From Gnetum montanum (Eukaryota > Streptophyta > Gnetopsida > Gnetales > Gnetaceae), in contig MNCI01015984.1 in NCBI GenBank assembly GCA_015680685.1, positions 975,790 through 1,039,714 of the forward strand: a stretch of DNA of 63,925 bases. The letters are read 5' to 3'. The number at the start of each line of letters is the position of its first letter. Within the stretch, counting starts at the first letter, position 1. Of this stretch, positions 23,977-36,085 are shown one piece after another. Both the position numbers and the translations under genes were made by a program. The notes beneath the pieces are model-generated. The model was not told the origin of the DNA. It did not search any database and saw only the letters and a program-made list of their open reading frames with translations.

Positions 23977-24586
23977 TGATGAATCATCAGTTGGCTAGGA
24001 TATCATTGATGCTACATCGCATTTGCGATATCATTAATCTTATATCACATATGTTTGACAAAAAGTTAATTTTTGGTTGGCTACAATATCAAAGCCATGA
24101 TATCGGATATCCAATAACGAAGTACATGCTACATTATTAGATATCTAATATCATGGGATGTATGCCTACCTATAAATACAACACTTGGACACACAATCTA
24201 AATAACTTTAATTCCATCCTTAGATAGACTCTTTTAGTTTTTTTTTCATAGTTTTAGTAATAGAGTGAATTCCCATAGTTTGGTGTTAAGTAGTTGTATA
24301 GAATCTTTATTCAAGTGAAATGTACTTGGACACAATTCATGTCTAGAAGTAAAGATCAAGATTTCTTTTCATCATTGTAGCATCCAGTTAGTTTTACTAT
24401 TTTAACTAGAATAGTTTTTACTATTTTCTTAGTTTAATCATTTACATTTCCAAGTACTTTACTTTCTTGTTTATTAGTAAAGTGAAATGAGTACAACTAG
24501 TTTTGAGCATTTAAGTGTAATCATTTGGTAATCTTAGTAGTGTTATTGCTTGGTTTACTGAGTAGCATAACATTTGCTAACCCAAT
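23977..24586 (+). repeat. E3 3' LTR, first part (interrupted by E4)
   Basis: Starts TGATGAATCATCAGTTGG, like the E3 and E5 5' LTRs, with GATATC palindromes at about 24000-24155, a CCTATAAATA box near 24171 and an AATAAAGATC-like signal near 24350. It breaks at CTAACCCAAT where E4 is inserted and resumes at 34203. Confidence 0.9.
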
Positions 24587-25445
24587 TGATGAGCCGTGAT
24601 GTCAGGTATGCGATATCGCATCCACGATATTGGGTACGCGATATCGAGGCCTACTAAGTGATATCGAGCATTTGATATCGGGGCCTGTCTTATTACCTAT
24701 AGATAAGAGTGGGCACACTTGGGTTGATTAGTTTTTGTTGAGTTTTTTGTTAATTAGTCTTAGCCCCTTACCCAAACTCTTACCTTTTCTCCCTCTTAGA
24801 GTTAGAATTATTTCTGTGTGCCCGTAGTATGAGTCATAAAGTGAATGGATCCTCATTTGAACATTGTGTACCTGAGCACACCTTGTGTATAGCAATAAAG
24901 AGGAACTTTGTGATAACCCTTGTAGCATCCAGAATAGATCAATTAATGTTAATTGCAGTTATTTAATGTTTTCCTTAGTTAATTAATGTTCTCTCCCTCA
25001 TTCTATAACTCTAATAAGTAAGCATATTCAATACGATTACTTCGAGCATGTGTGTAATGCTTGGTAACCTAGTAATGATTAGCATTTGGTAATCCCAGAG
25101 GTGTTGCACTGGTTCAAGATGTGTACATAAAGTGAGAACTGATGCTGGTGTTAGGACTTGTTAAAGCATAGTTGATTAGTTAAATTAAATTAGTTACTTA
25201 GTTATCTCTCTTTCCTCCCTTTGTAGCAACAGGCCATAAAACATAAAAATATATAAAAATTATACACCTCAAGTTTAATTAACCATACAATTGTGCTATA
25301 TAAGTAAGCTTGGGAAGACAACTATTAACTAACTCATCCTTGTTCCACAAAAGCCCATAAGCACTTAGTCCTTGGAATTTGACCGAATTGTGTGTGGATG
25401 CTCGTATTCGTATGGTTGAGCGTAGGGATACCTCGTCGTTCATCA
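24587..25445 (+). repeat. E4 5' LTR (complete)
   Basis: 859 bp, TGATGAGCCG...TTCATCA. U3 contains TGCGATATCGCA and three further GATATC units before CCTATAGATA (TATA box with one change). The poly(A) signal AATAAAGA is near 24894. Two CTTGGTAAY units in U5 are near 25060-25110. Very similar to the 3' LTR at 33352, which makes E4 the youngest element of the nest. Confidence 0.92.
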
Positions 25446-25465
25446 TTGGCACCAATGCCAGGGAC
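25446..25465 (+). promoter_or_regulatory. E4 primer binding site
   Basis: TTGGCACCAATGCCAGGGAC follows the LTR. It is the best preserved PBS in the window and matches the Athila-type site (TGGCGCCGTTGCCGGGGA) with a few changes; tRNA-Asp is the usual assignment for that type. Confidence 0.75.
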
Positions 25466-25588
25466 TTTGTTGATTATGTGCTAATTATAAATTAGGAAAT
25501 CTTTCTCATCATTGGAATGAACCCTTTGGGTTGGTTATAAGGAAAAAATATAATAATATATAATACATTGCACATTGAATAGACAATC

Positions 25589-27420
25589 ATGTCTCCTTCT
25601 TCATACGAAAGTGTTTCACTGCCTAGGTCTGATACAGGGAATAATCGCAGGTGTAGTACACATGATAATCCACTAGTCCCTCAACAGTTTCACGTGGTAT
25701 ACATTCATCTTGATGAGTATATACCAAAATTTACCTTTATCCTCCACTAGGATGAACAACTATGTTAGCGTGATTTAGAAGGTAACATAAGGTTACCTCT
25801 CGATCACTCTATTCCAAGCATGCTTCTTCGTGATCTCACATGAATTGGTATGTAGCACTTACAAGCAAAGTACATTGTACATGATCATGACTCGAGAGAG
25901 TATCGACCCACAAAGGCACAACGTCAAAGGGATTTACAATATGAGAGATGTCATGAATCCATGAAGAGAAAGTTATCTCAGAATGTCATGTATGTCATAA
26001 GTGAAAATGAGGGTGGTGAACCTGCCTCAGGTAGTCGCCCACATAATGATGTTCCTCTCGTTGACTTCGGTCAAGGGGTTGTGTATCAAAATCTTTACTC
26101 AACTATCCATAACCTAGATTTTGGTACCAACAGGCACAAAGGGTTTGAAAAAGGAACACGAACACATGAAAAAGATGGATATTCTAATTGTAACCATGAT
26201 CGAGGTCACGACCACCAAAGAGAAGGAAGCAGGCACCATCATGGTGATGGTCATTGTTCTTCTTCACCTTCATCATGTCCTTCATCCTCTCCTTCAGGAT
26301 CTGGATGCAATCACAGAGAAAAAGATCATGAGGATAAGGGTAGGTGAAATGGGAGTCATAGACGAAACAGTCAAGAAAGGGGACGAGGGCACTCTAGAGA
26401 ATCATAGCATAGAAGAAGGGAGAGTAGGAAACAACATAAGCATCATAGAAACCACAAATGATATGATCACAATGAATCCCTACTCGCTACTTTAAGTATG
26501 CTAGACATAACTAAAGCTGTTAGAATCCCAACAAGGTACCAAAAGGATAGTAGGATCAAGAGATTAAACATGAACAAAATCCCATGATTTGAAGGGGGAT
26601 ACAACGCTGATCCTCAAAATCATCTATAAGCATTCCATGATGCATGTGCCTTACAAAACATAGAAAATGAATGGCAAAAACTAAAGTTGTTCCCATGGAC
26701 ACTAGTCAAAGAAGCAAAGAGCTATTACTAGTCCTTAGAACTGAAATCCATTCATAGATGGAGTACCATGTTAGAATTGTTCAACAATAAGTACCAAATG
26801 TACTCCCAAGTGTCCAACCTGCGAAAGCAAATCCAAAGATAGAAACAAGGAGGGCATGAACCCTTGGATGCTACCATGGGCCAATATTTTCACTGTTACA
26901 TCATTGTCCTAGCCATGGTTATTCATAGAGGAATCAACTACGTCATCTCATAGATGAGCTTAGGCATGAAACATGAAGAACCCTTGGGACATATGCCCAA
27001 GGAAGGCTATATAAGCTTAAGACCCATCAAGTACAAAGATTATTAAAACAAGTTGCTAAAGAGGAAGGTGAGATAAGGAAAAAAGAGAGTGTGAAGGAAT
27101 ATAATAGAGATCCTTCCCTCCGAAAGAAGGGAGTAAGATTTTATGAGGATGAAGAAGAGTCACCACTCGAAGAGATGGTGAATAGGAAAAATTTTCCTAT
27201 TCAAAATTTGGCATCGAAAGTATTGGCAAAGGTAGAACAAATGTGGAATTTCCTAGATAATAGATTTCAAACCATTCTCAAAATAGTAGAGGAGCCTAGA
27301 GAGTAAGGTAGTGAACGAGAAAAGAGAAAAAAGAGAGAAGAGGAATTTGCATGCAACAAGGGTAAGGGTAAAGTTGCCATCATCAAAGAGGTTGTGGATT
27401 CAGATATTAATTCTTTGTGA
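25589..27420 (+). pseudogene. E4 gag, frameshifted, zinc knuckle lost
   Basis: ATG at 25589 starts M-S-P-S-S-Y-E. A long open stretch (25961-26347) is rich in His, Arg, Asp, Gly and Ser (H-D-R-G-H-D-H, S-S-S-P-S-S), a likely nucleic-acid-binding arm. The capsid-like core follows (R-I-K-R-L-N-M-N-K-I-P near 26550-26585, then M-L-E-L-F-N-N-K-Y-Q near 26770). A charged helical part (27091-27306) precedes the end. Where E3 and E7 have a zinc knuckle, E4 has a short rearranged repeat at 27425-27524. Several stops and frameshifts exist. Confidence 0.85.
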
Positions 27421-27450
27421 ATAGTAAGGCTATTAATTCTCACCCTACTA

Positions 27451-28200
27451 TTGGCCCAAAAAAATCACCCTACTAAGGGTAAGGGTAAGGCTATTAATTC
27501 TCACCCTACTATTGGCCCAAAAAATCACACAAAGAAGAGATATTTCTTTAGAACCAAAAGTCCAACCAAGTCCTTACAGTCACAAGTGGCTAATTCTTCA
27601 AATGCCTCATCACCAATCAAAACTTCAGAACTCCCTTCAACCCAAAGGCCACATTCAATGCATATGGTTATGTTAACTCATGTCATCACTGATTGGATAA
27701 AAGTTGGCCATCTTCCTAGGAAATTCTCTGATCCTAGGAGTCCTCTTACATATCTATAGATCACTAGGAATGAACTGTGCACAGCTCTTTTGGATTCAGG
27801 TTCCGGTGTCAACTGAATCTCTCAAGAAATGTACAAATCCTAGAACTTGCCTCTATTAAAAAAGAGTAACATTTGTTTAGAGTTGGCCAACTAGTCCATC
27901 ACTGTCCCATTAGGACTAGTGGAGGACATTTTCACCACTGTTTGTGGATGGTGATATCCAGCTAACTTCCTAGTGATTTAAGTAAACAATGGTAAGGGGG
28001 ACTTCCCAATCATAATGGGAAGAGCATGGCTAAGCACAGTTGACATGCACCTAGGAATCCGTGATCTTTCCCTAGAAATATCAAAGGAAAATACGTTTGG
28101 AAAGATCAAAAAGAAGAAAGTTCCATGCATCGCATACAGTTACACAGGGTGTAATTACGTGCAGAATTCATGGTTTGTACAATGTTTAACATTGCCTGCA
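27451..28200 (+). pseudogene. E4 retropepsin-like protease with intact Asp-Ser-Gly
   Basis: Athila-type aspartic protease. The leading region has M-L-T-H-V-I-T-D-W-I-K-V-G, then the catalytic L-L-D-S-G-S-G (DSG at 27794-27802), I-S-Q-E-M-Y, L-G-L-V-E-D-I, and the second-half motif I-M-G-R-A-W-L near 28013-28033. It is the only copy in the window that keeps Asp-Ser-Gly. Three or more in-frame stops (for example right after V-N, and near 27979) still block it. It ends with a Cys-containing linker toward RT. Confidence 0.85.
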
Positions 28201-29937
28201 TGCAATTAGTGTGCACAAGTGACTAATATACAAAGATGCCTGTATGCAGCAGCCACAAGACAAGAAGGCACCTAGTGGCCGATAGTTGATCAAGAGGGTA
28301 GTTTAACTATATGCATGGAACCAACTGAGGGTTTGACTTATTCTTACATCAATAGCATAGATACATTAGAGCAAGTCCATCACCAACTTCCAAGTCTTGA
28401 CATTGAAAATATCAACTGGGAAAAGTTGGAAATCATTGATAAGTTTAAGCAGGAGCCCCTTGAGTTATAACCATTGCCCACTATTACGGAATACATGTTT
28501 CTCAAGAATGGAAAACTGGTAATTATTAACGCTAAGCTCGCTCCTCAACAAAAAGAGAGACTACTGAAGGTAATAAATAAATGGTCAAAATCTTTTACTT
28601 GGTTATATCCTAAATTAATAAGAATAGATCCTAGGATATGTTAGCATAGAATTTACATCAACCCCTCCATGAAGCTTGGAAGACAACTACAGAGGTGACT
28701 TAACCCAAAGCTTAAGTAAGTGGTTAAGGAAGAAATCAAACAACTTTTAAAAGCTGGGTTCATATACCTCATTGCTGATAGTGAATGGGTTAGTCCCTTA
28801 GTAATTGTGCCCAAAAAGGAAGGTAAATGGAGGGTGTGTATAGATTTTAGGCTACTGAATATAGCAACATTCAAGGACCACTTTCCATTGTCATTCACTG
28901 ACCAAGTCTTAGACACCATTGCAGGGCATCGCTACTATAGTTTTCTAGATGGGTACATTGGGTACAACCAAATACAAATAACCCTAGAAGACCAAGCCAA
29001 GACTACGTTCACTAGTTCTTTAGGAACATTTGCATACAAATAGATGTCATTTGGCTTGTGTAATGCCCCTACAACATTTTAATGATTAGTTCTAAGCATA
29101 TTTTCAGCAACAAATAGGAATTGGTGTGGAAGTCTTCATGGATGACTTCTCCACTTACAGAGAAAACTTTGAACAAGCCTTAGACCAGCTAGAGAAAGTA
29201 CTAAAGCGGTGTGTAGAAACCAACTTAAGGCTTAACTGGCAAAAAAGCCATTTAATGGTCCAAGAAGGCATAATATTAGGACACAAGATTTTGCAAACAG
29301 GGATAGAGGTAGACCCCAAAAAAAATTAAAATCATCCAAGGAATCACTTGGCAACCCGAAACTATAAAAGATATCTGGTCATTCCTTGGACACATGGGCT
29401 ACTACAGATGGTTTATTGAGAACTTTTTGAAGGTTGCAAAACCATTAGTTAAACTAATGAAAAATGATGTACCTTTCGAATGGACCAGAGAATGTGAACT
29501 AGCTTTCCAAACTTTAAAATAGAAGCTCATAGAAACACCCATTCTACAAGCTCCTAACTAGTTCAGACCATTCCACATAATGACTGACACATCCAATTAT
29601 GCTTTAGAAGGTATACTTACATAGTTAGATGACCAAAAAATTTTTTATTACATCCACTATGTAAGTAGGAGTATTTCTGGTGCACAACTTAACTACACCA
29701 CAACAGAGAAAGACTTAATGGTTGTAGTGTTTGCACTAGAAAAATTTAGGTACTATGTCTTGGGCTATAAGGTATTCATGCACACAGATCATAGTGCAAT
29801 AAGGTTCCTAATGAATAAACCAATGGTGAGCCCTCGCATTATACAATGCCTTGTAATCTTACAAGAGTTTGATCTTACAATGATTGATCTTAAAGGCACT
29901 GAGAACATAGTTGCTGATCATTTATCTCAATTGTGAT
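28201..29937 (+). pseudogene. E4 reverse transcriptase and RNase H
   Basis: RT blocks in order: linker near 28490; S-P-L-V-I-V-P-K-K near 28793-28820; W-R-V-C-I-D-F-R-L-L-N (28830-28860); D-H-F-P-L-S-F-T-D-Q; Y-S-F-L-D-G-Y-I-G-Y-N-Q; F-G-L-C-N-A-P; and the catalytic F-M-D-D at 29135-29146, which is intact. The connection block S-F-L-G-H is near 29385. RNase H follows with T-D-T-S-N-Y-A-L (about 29583), T-T-E-K-D-L (about 29702), H-T-D-H-S (about 29780) and A-D-H-L-S-Q-L at its end (29937). A few stops and one-base shifts inactivate it. Confidence 0.92.
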
Positions 29938-30059
29938 AGGACAACAAAGAGGATGAATATCCACTCTCTAGTCATTTCCTTGATGAACTCCTCTTTGAAG
30001 GTATAGTAACTAATTAATTAACCATAGAGAAAAAATGGTATAGTAGTATTCTCACCTAT

Positions 30060-31383
30060 CTCCTTACACAACAAACACCACAAGGGTTAGACATTAAAAA
30101 GAAACAACAGTTTCTTCACCGGGTCAAGTATTTTATGGAGATCAATGGGTAACTTTATAAAATATGTCCTAATGGCTTGGTCCGATGGTATGTTCTTGAG
30201 GTGGATCAATTACAAGTTCTCCAAGACACTCATGAGGGTCCTCATGGGGGTCATTATACTAGGAGATGAACAACCATTAAAATCTTGCTTGCAGGATATT
30301 ATTGGCCTACATTGTTTAGGGATGTCCATCATTTCGTCCAATCTTGTGAGCAATGTCAACATGATGGGGGAATGATTGCTAGAATAGAGGGTCCGCAACA
30401 ATGGATTCAACCTTTAGAACCCTTTGATATTTGGGGAATTGATTTTATGGGGCCTATTACACCAATGTCCAATGGAAAAGCCTACATCGTTGTTTCCATT
30501 GACTACTTCACAAAATGGGTAGAAGTAGCTGTCGTTAAGGATTGTACATCATCTATAGCTACACGATTGTTTCAACAACAAGTCATAAATAGGTTTGGCA
30601 TGCCGCATGCACTTATTTCAGACAATGGTACACACTTCACAGGTTCAACTTTTTGGAAATTAATGCAACACTTAGGGGTTGAGCACAAATTGACTACACC
30701 ATACCACCCTCAAGAAAATGGTCAAGCTAAGGTCATCAATAGGGAGATTACAAGATATTGACAAGAACTATTAGCAAGTATAGGAGAGATTGGAGCACCA
30801 AACTGAATGATGCTCTTTGGGCATATCGCTCCACATGGAAACTCCCTATAGGCTACTCTTCCTATGAGTTAGTGTACGGTAAACTTCCAATGCTTCCTAT
30901 TCAAGCAGAACTCTCTACACTATCCATGGCTCCCTATCTCAACCTTAACCTTGATCTAGCATAAAAAGAATGGCTAATGAATCTTAACTTGCTAGATGAG
31001 AATCAACTAGTCGCCCTATCATCTAACAAATTGCACAAGGCTTTTAATAAACAATTTCATGACCTAAGGATTAGGAAAGTTAAATATAAACCATGAGATA
31101 AGGTTCTCTACTGGAATCCCACACATGTGCCACAATGAACTAAATTTCAAAAGTTGTCGGAAGGACCTTATATCATTCATGCAACTTTTCCTTCAGGGGC
31201 CATGATGATTTACAAACCTGAGAGCCTAGACAAGAAACTATTGGTCAACATCCAACAAACCAAACCCTTCCATGAGCCTAGAATAGCCAGTACCAATGCT
31301 ACCTCTGTTGGTGGACAACCTTGCTCCCTATTTCAGATTGCCTCCTACCACCTTAGTCATGGAGGAGATGGTCACCAATGCTA
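30060..31383 (+). pseudogene. E4 integrase (catalytic Glu replaced by Lys)
   Basis: HHCC zinc finger near 30240-30356 (H-H-F-V-Q-S-C-E-Q-C visible), then the catalytic core: first Asp in G-I-D-F-M-G-P (30441), second Asp in I-S-D-N-G-T-H-F (30621). Where the catalytic Glu is expected (N-G-Q-A-E-x-x-N-R-E-I) the codon at 30729-30731 is AAG, Lys. The C-terminal part has Y-G-K-L-P-M-L-P and F-P-S-G-A-M. It ends at H-G-G-D-G-H near 31370. E6 also has Lys at the catalytic site. Frameshifts and TAG/TGA stops are present (for example 30759-30761). Confidence 0.9.
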
Positions 31384-33335
31384 ACTATTCAAAGCCCTCA
31401 ATTCCTTTTGTATTTTTGTTTTGCACATTTTTTGTTTTACACATTTTTCATATTTACTTATTTTTTATTTTACACAATTGTTATCATTTTTACTATTTCT
31501 TTGTTTGACTTACTTTCATTCATCATATAATAAGTGCTCATGATGGTGGATTGTACTATAATAATGTTGATTTCTAATGTTTGGATTTTACCTTTGATTT
31601 TCAATGTTGATATTAAGATATGGTTCTTTTGATAAAATAAGCAATGAGTCCACGTTGCCCATTTATCCATTCAACTTTGTGGTCTTCCTTGGTTTTGGAA
31701 CTATACTATCCCTTTTTTTAAATAAACTTATTAATGAATTGGTGGCTTGGTATTCTTCAAACTGAGGAAGGACTCAATGGTTGAAAAGGGTGTGACTTCA
31801 AGGGGATTCGATGCCCATGTGCTAGCTATTCTCTTAGGTACTTGGATGCTTTTCATGGGTTTTTCACCATTATACCATTGATCAAATACCAGGAAGTTGA
31901 GTGAATAAATATAAGTCTATGCATGGTGTGGTTCTCACATGANATACCATTGATCAAATACCAGGAAGTTGAGTGAATAAATATAAGTCTATGCATGGTG
32001 TGGTTCTCACATGATAACATAAAAAAAAACCTAGTAATAATTCAAAGCATACCCCTTAGACATAATAAAAAAATGGGCTGCAAGCACTGGTTATGGCACT
32101 AGAAAGACATGTTACCCATGCTTGAAGGTTCCCTCTAACTAAGGCCCTTTCTCGCTTGCTGCTTCTCTATCTTTCTCTCCTTGGAATGGTGGTGACTCTT
32201 TGGGGAAGCATTCTTGTTGCTTCAAGAGGATGGATTGGTTAGATGTATTGATGCAAGGTCACTAAATGTGGTTGGTTTGAGTCTGGCTTTGGAATGAGTT
32301 TGACTCAGTCACCTTAACCATAAAATACACAAGGGACTTTACACAACCTTGCTCTTGGGATTCCATTCCATTTTTTTACTCTCCATCTTTCTTCTCATTT
32401 CCCACCTCATTGCCAGTTTTATGATTAGTCTATATTTTTGTTGATACATTTTTTTTCCTAGGTGAATTCTTGTGGGTAGGTCTTTAACTATTGTTTCCAT
32501 ATGTCATCCCTAGAGCCTACGAACTCTTTGGTTTGAGGGTTTGTCAAGGCATAAAAGGCATGAGCTTGCTTTGGGGAGGACCCATTGGCATTCCTTTAAG
32601 GTGCAATTGTTAAAGTCTTTGCCTTAAACATTTCTTACAATGAGCAATCTCTCATGTCATCCCAATCTATGACATTCATTTTATTAGCGTAGTCGTTGTT
32701 ATTTTTTCCATCTTTCTTGTTCCTTCTATTTTTTCTATCTTATTGCTACTGAAGGTTCGCTCTTAGCCATGGGGGCCCTATCACAAATTTTTCCATTGTA
32801 CTACTTGTTTCACCCCTACACCTCAAGTAGTCACCAGTAATAACCTGTAACCCAATTTCTTCCATAACCACAACTCAACCAATGTGCTTTATATCGAGGA
32901 AAGGTATCAACTACATTGTGGCTTACCTATCCTTGCTCATTCATGACTATGTTGTGTGTGTAGATGGCGATTACACGAACAATGAACTGGGATAGTAGGA
33001 AGCACTTAGGATGGACTAGAGCTGGAGCATTTACACCATGAACAAGTTTAGTCGCATGGCTATGGATAAATAACAAAAAGCGCAATCGTGACATCTATAG
33101 CAATGTGCCTCATTTTCTTTTCTCTTCTCTCTCTTCAAGCTATTGGATGAGGGTCTGGATGTCATATATGTATAGTGTTCACCAAAAAGGACATGAACAT
33201 CAATGTTGTAATATGTTTGTTGATCTATTCATTGGGCACTTTGAGTTTGTTATTCCTTGTCGCTGTCAATTTTCATTCAGTCAATAATCCCATACCTTCC
33301 TAATATTTTGTAAGAAACTCAAGGATGAGTTTTCA
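31384..33335 (+). other. E4 3' non-coding region
   Basis: Starts U-rich (31410-31510). It contains a perfect 71-bp direct duplication split by a single N (31872-32014), the motif CTTTGGGGAGGACCCA near 32568-32583, an internal G-rich tract TCTTAGCCATGGGGGCCC at 32761-32778 and a conserved leader up to the ATG at 32964. No strong coding signal apart from the small frame listed separately. Confidence 0.6.
32964..33287 (+). pseudogene. Small reading frame at the ORF3 position of E4
   Basis: An ATG directly after GTTGTGTGTGTAG opens M-A-I-T-R-T-M-N-W, with one stop after about 25 codons, then a downstream open part (33105-33287). E6 (ATG at 38142, minus) and E7 (ATG at 48505) have the same text at the same place, and the leader before it resembles that of the ORF3 gene in E8. 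It may be a relic or a short version of ORF3. Function unknown; coding status uncertain. Confidence 0.35.
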
Positions 33336-33351
33336 TTCATTCATGAGGGTA
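33336..33351 (+). promoter_or_regulatory. E4 polypurine tract
   Basis: TTCATTCATGAGGGTA lies directly before the 3' LTR. The G-run carries an A compared with GGGGG in the sister elements. Confidence 0.6.
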
Positions 33352-34197
33352 TGATGAGTTGTGATATCGAAACCACGATATTGCATCCGCAATATTGGGT
33401 ATGCAATATCAAGGCCTACTAAGCGATATCGGGGCTTGTCTTTTCGCCTATAAATAAGAGTGGGCACACTTGGGTTGAGTAGTTTTTGTTGAGTTTTTTG
33501 TTAATTAGTCTTAGCCCCTTACCCAAGCTCTTACCTTTTCTCCCTCTTAGAGTTAGAATTATTTATGTGTGCCCGTAGTAGGAGTCATAAAGTGAATGGA
33601 TCCTCATTTGAACATTGTGTACCTGAGCACACCTTGTGTACGATAATAAAGATGAACTTTGTGATAAACCTTGCAGCATCCAGAATAGATTAATTAATGT
33701 TAATTGTAGTTATTTAATGCTTTTTTTTAGTTAATTAATGTTCTCTCCCTCATCCTATAACTCTCATAAGTAAGCACACTCAGCACGATTACTTCGAGCA
33801 TGTGTGTAATGCTTGGTAACCCAGTAATGATTAGCGTTTGGTAATCCCAGTGGTGTTGCATTGGTTCAAAATGTGTACATAAAGTGAGAACAGATGCTAG
33901 TGTTAGGACTAGTTACAGCATAGTTGAATAGTTAAATTAAATTAGTTACTTAGTTATCTGTCTCTCCTCCCTTTGTAGCACCAGGCCATAAAACATAAAA
34001 ATATATAAAAATTATATACCTCAAGTTTACTTAACCATACAATCGTGCTATAGCAGTAAGCTTGGGAAGACAATGATTAACTAACCTTTCCTTGTTCCAC
34101 AAAAGCACATAAGCACTTAGTCTTTGGAATTCAACTAGATCATGCATGGATGCCCGTATTCGTATGGTTGAGCATAGGGATACCTTGCCACTCATCA
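33352..34197 (+). repeat. E4 3' LTR (complete)
   Basis: 846 bp, TGATGAGTTG...ACTCATCA. Palindromic GATATC-like units lie at 33361-33435, followed by GCCTATAAATAAGAG (33445-33460). It differs from the 5' LTR mainly in U3, where a 14-bp unit GATATCGAGCATTT-like is absent. The TSD is CCAAT (24582-24586) against CTAAT (34198-34202), one mismatch. Confidence 0.92.
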
Positions 34198-34202
34198 CTA
34201 AT

Positions 34203-34557
34203 AATGATTACATGAGCCCAACATGTGTACGGTAAGCTAGGATTGAATGCTCTTCACTCTAGACTAGAGTATATTTACATTATTGTCATTACTTAGATTT
34301 AGGATTAAATTTCATTCTTAATTATGTTTATCATTACAAGTAAAACATGGCCCAACAACATCAATTATCATATGCCTCACTTTAAACTAAATCATACATG
34401 GAAAAACTACGACTAGTCCAAGTGGGAAGATAGTGTCCTAAGATCAATGCTTAATGATCTAGATGCCACAACTAGTCCCATCCATGAGATTCAATTAGAT
34501 CATGCATGAATGCTTATGATTTGTATGGATGGGCATAGGGGTATTTTCCACTCATTA
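34203..34557 (+). repeat. E3 3' LTR, second part
   Basis: Continues the LTR interrupted at 24586: AATGATTACATGAGCCC... corresponds to the same position in the E3 5' LTR (near 15105). It ends CCACTCATTA (ancestral TCATCA). Joined with 23977-24586 it makes about 965 bp, against 948 bp for the 5' LTR. Confidence 0.88.
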
Positions 34558-34925
34558 CTTGGTAACCTAGTAATAGTTACATAAGCCCAAGACATGTACA
34601 ATAAGCTAGGATTGGATGCTCATCACTCTAGGCTAGAGTAGATTTACATTATTGTCATTACTTAGATTTAGGATTGAATTTCATTCTCCATTAAGTTTAT
34701 CACTAGGAGTAAAATAAGCCTAACAACATTAATTATCATATGCCTCACTTTGAACTAAAGCATATGTGACAAAGCTACCACTAGTCCAAGTGGAAAGAAA
34801 ACATCCTATGATCAATGCTTAACAATCTAGATGCCATAACAAGTCCCATCCATGAAATTCAATTGGATCATTTGTGAACACTTGTGATTTGAATGGTTGG
34901 ATGTAGCAATACCCACCACTAACCA
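34558..34925 (+). repeat. E5 5' LTR, second part
   Basis: Begins CTTGGTAACCTAGTAATAG, exactly the text expected after CATAACA at 14509, so this is the remainder of the LTR that starts at 13910. It ends at ACTAACCA (ancestral ACTCATCA), followed by a degenerate PBS. Confidence 0.88.
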
Positions 34926-34943
34926 TTAGTGCCATTATCGAGG
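34926..34943 (+). promoter_or_regulatory. E5 primer binding site (degenerate)
   Basis: TTAGTGCCATTATCGAGG has the position and outline of the E4 PBS but more substitutions, in line with E5 being the oldest element in the nest. Confidence 0.6.
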
Positions 34944-35051
34944 TTGATGCTAGTTATCTAGATCAATTATATTATAAGCAATCATTGTATTAACGATCTA
35001 TCTTTTAGAAAATATTAATATTTTAAGTCACACACAATATCAAGTAAAATC

Positions 35052-36085
35052 ATGTCTTCTTGACATAGGACCAATAATGCATCGTATGATGAAAACACTT
35101 GTAAGAGAAATGGTAGGTTCTATACTAAAGAGAATTAGAGTGAACAACTTTAAGTAGGGGTTTCATATGCTCATTTCAATCTATACCACACACAAGACTA
35201 TGTTCAATTGGTACAAACAATCCTAGAGGAGATGAAGTAAGTCCTAGAAAAAGGAGGGCCTCAAGGCCTAGGACCTCCTCCAAACTTAGAAGAGATACAT
35301 CAAGGGACCAAAGGGGGAAATATAGTAGCCATAGTGATTTTCCCAATTCCCCATATTTCTCTTCCTCTTCCACATCTAGTTGTAATGAGGATGAACATAG
35401 GTATAGAAGTAGGATCAAGATGAAGATAGAAGTAGAAATAGATGAGATCATCATAATCAAACAAATAGAAATATAAATCATCACCATGACATGTTTGATG
35501 ATGATGAACCCTTGTTGGCTATTAGGAGCATGATTCAGATAATGGAGGTAGTTAGGATATGCCACAGGAATCAAAGGGAAATTCTCATCAAAAGGCTTGA
35601 AATAAATAACATCCCTAAATTTGTGGAAGGTTATAACTCTAATCCACAACATCACTTACAAGCCTTCCATAATGCCTGCACCTTATAGAACATCAAGAGT
35701 AAGTGGCAAAAACTTAAGCTTTTTCCTAGGACACTAGTTGACAAAGCTAAAAGTTGGTATAGATTGTTCGAACTAGATTTCATTCATTAATGGTCCACAA
35801 TGTTGGAAATCTTCAACAAAAAATACCAAACCTATGCAAGAGTGTCCAATCTAAGAAAACAAATCCAAGCATGGATGCAAGAAAAACATGAATCCTTGGA
35901 CGTAGCCTTGGATAGATACTATTCACTACTACATAGATTTCCAAGCCATGATTTCTCTCAAAAAGAGCAACTTTTCCACATCATAGATGGACTTCATAAC
36001 CAAACAAGAGAGACCTTGGGATTTATGCCCAAGGTTGGTTATCCAAATTTAAAGCCCATCAAATTCAAATGTATATGCACATAAG
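35052..36085 (+). pseudogene. E5 gag, 3' part replaced
   Basis: ATG at 35052 starts M-S-S and the first part is full of stops. The capsid-like core is well preserved: D-D-D-E-P-L-L-A near 35496, I-K-R-L-E-I-N-N-I-P-K-F near 35590-35625, M-L-E-I-F-N-K-K-Y-Q-T-Y (35800-35835), D-R-Y-Y-S-L-L-H-R near 35910-35940 and H-I-I-D-G-L-H-N near 35980. The frame then meets foreign AT-rich DNA at about 36085, so the knuckle and tail are missing. The best open frame of any gag core in the window is 35800-36084. Confidence 0.85.

Noticed and set aside
24600-24690. Palindrome clusters as CRISPR, integron or phage attachment sites
   Set aside because: The context is plant LTR U3; units vary in length and spacing, and no cas or integrase of that kind is near.
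35176-35655. 159-codon minus-strand frame
   Set aside because: Antisense to the E5 gag capsid region. The plus strand shows the conserved gag blocks, so this is a shadow frame; 15953-16249 (minus) is the same shadow in E3.
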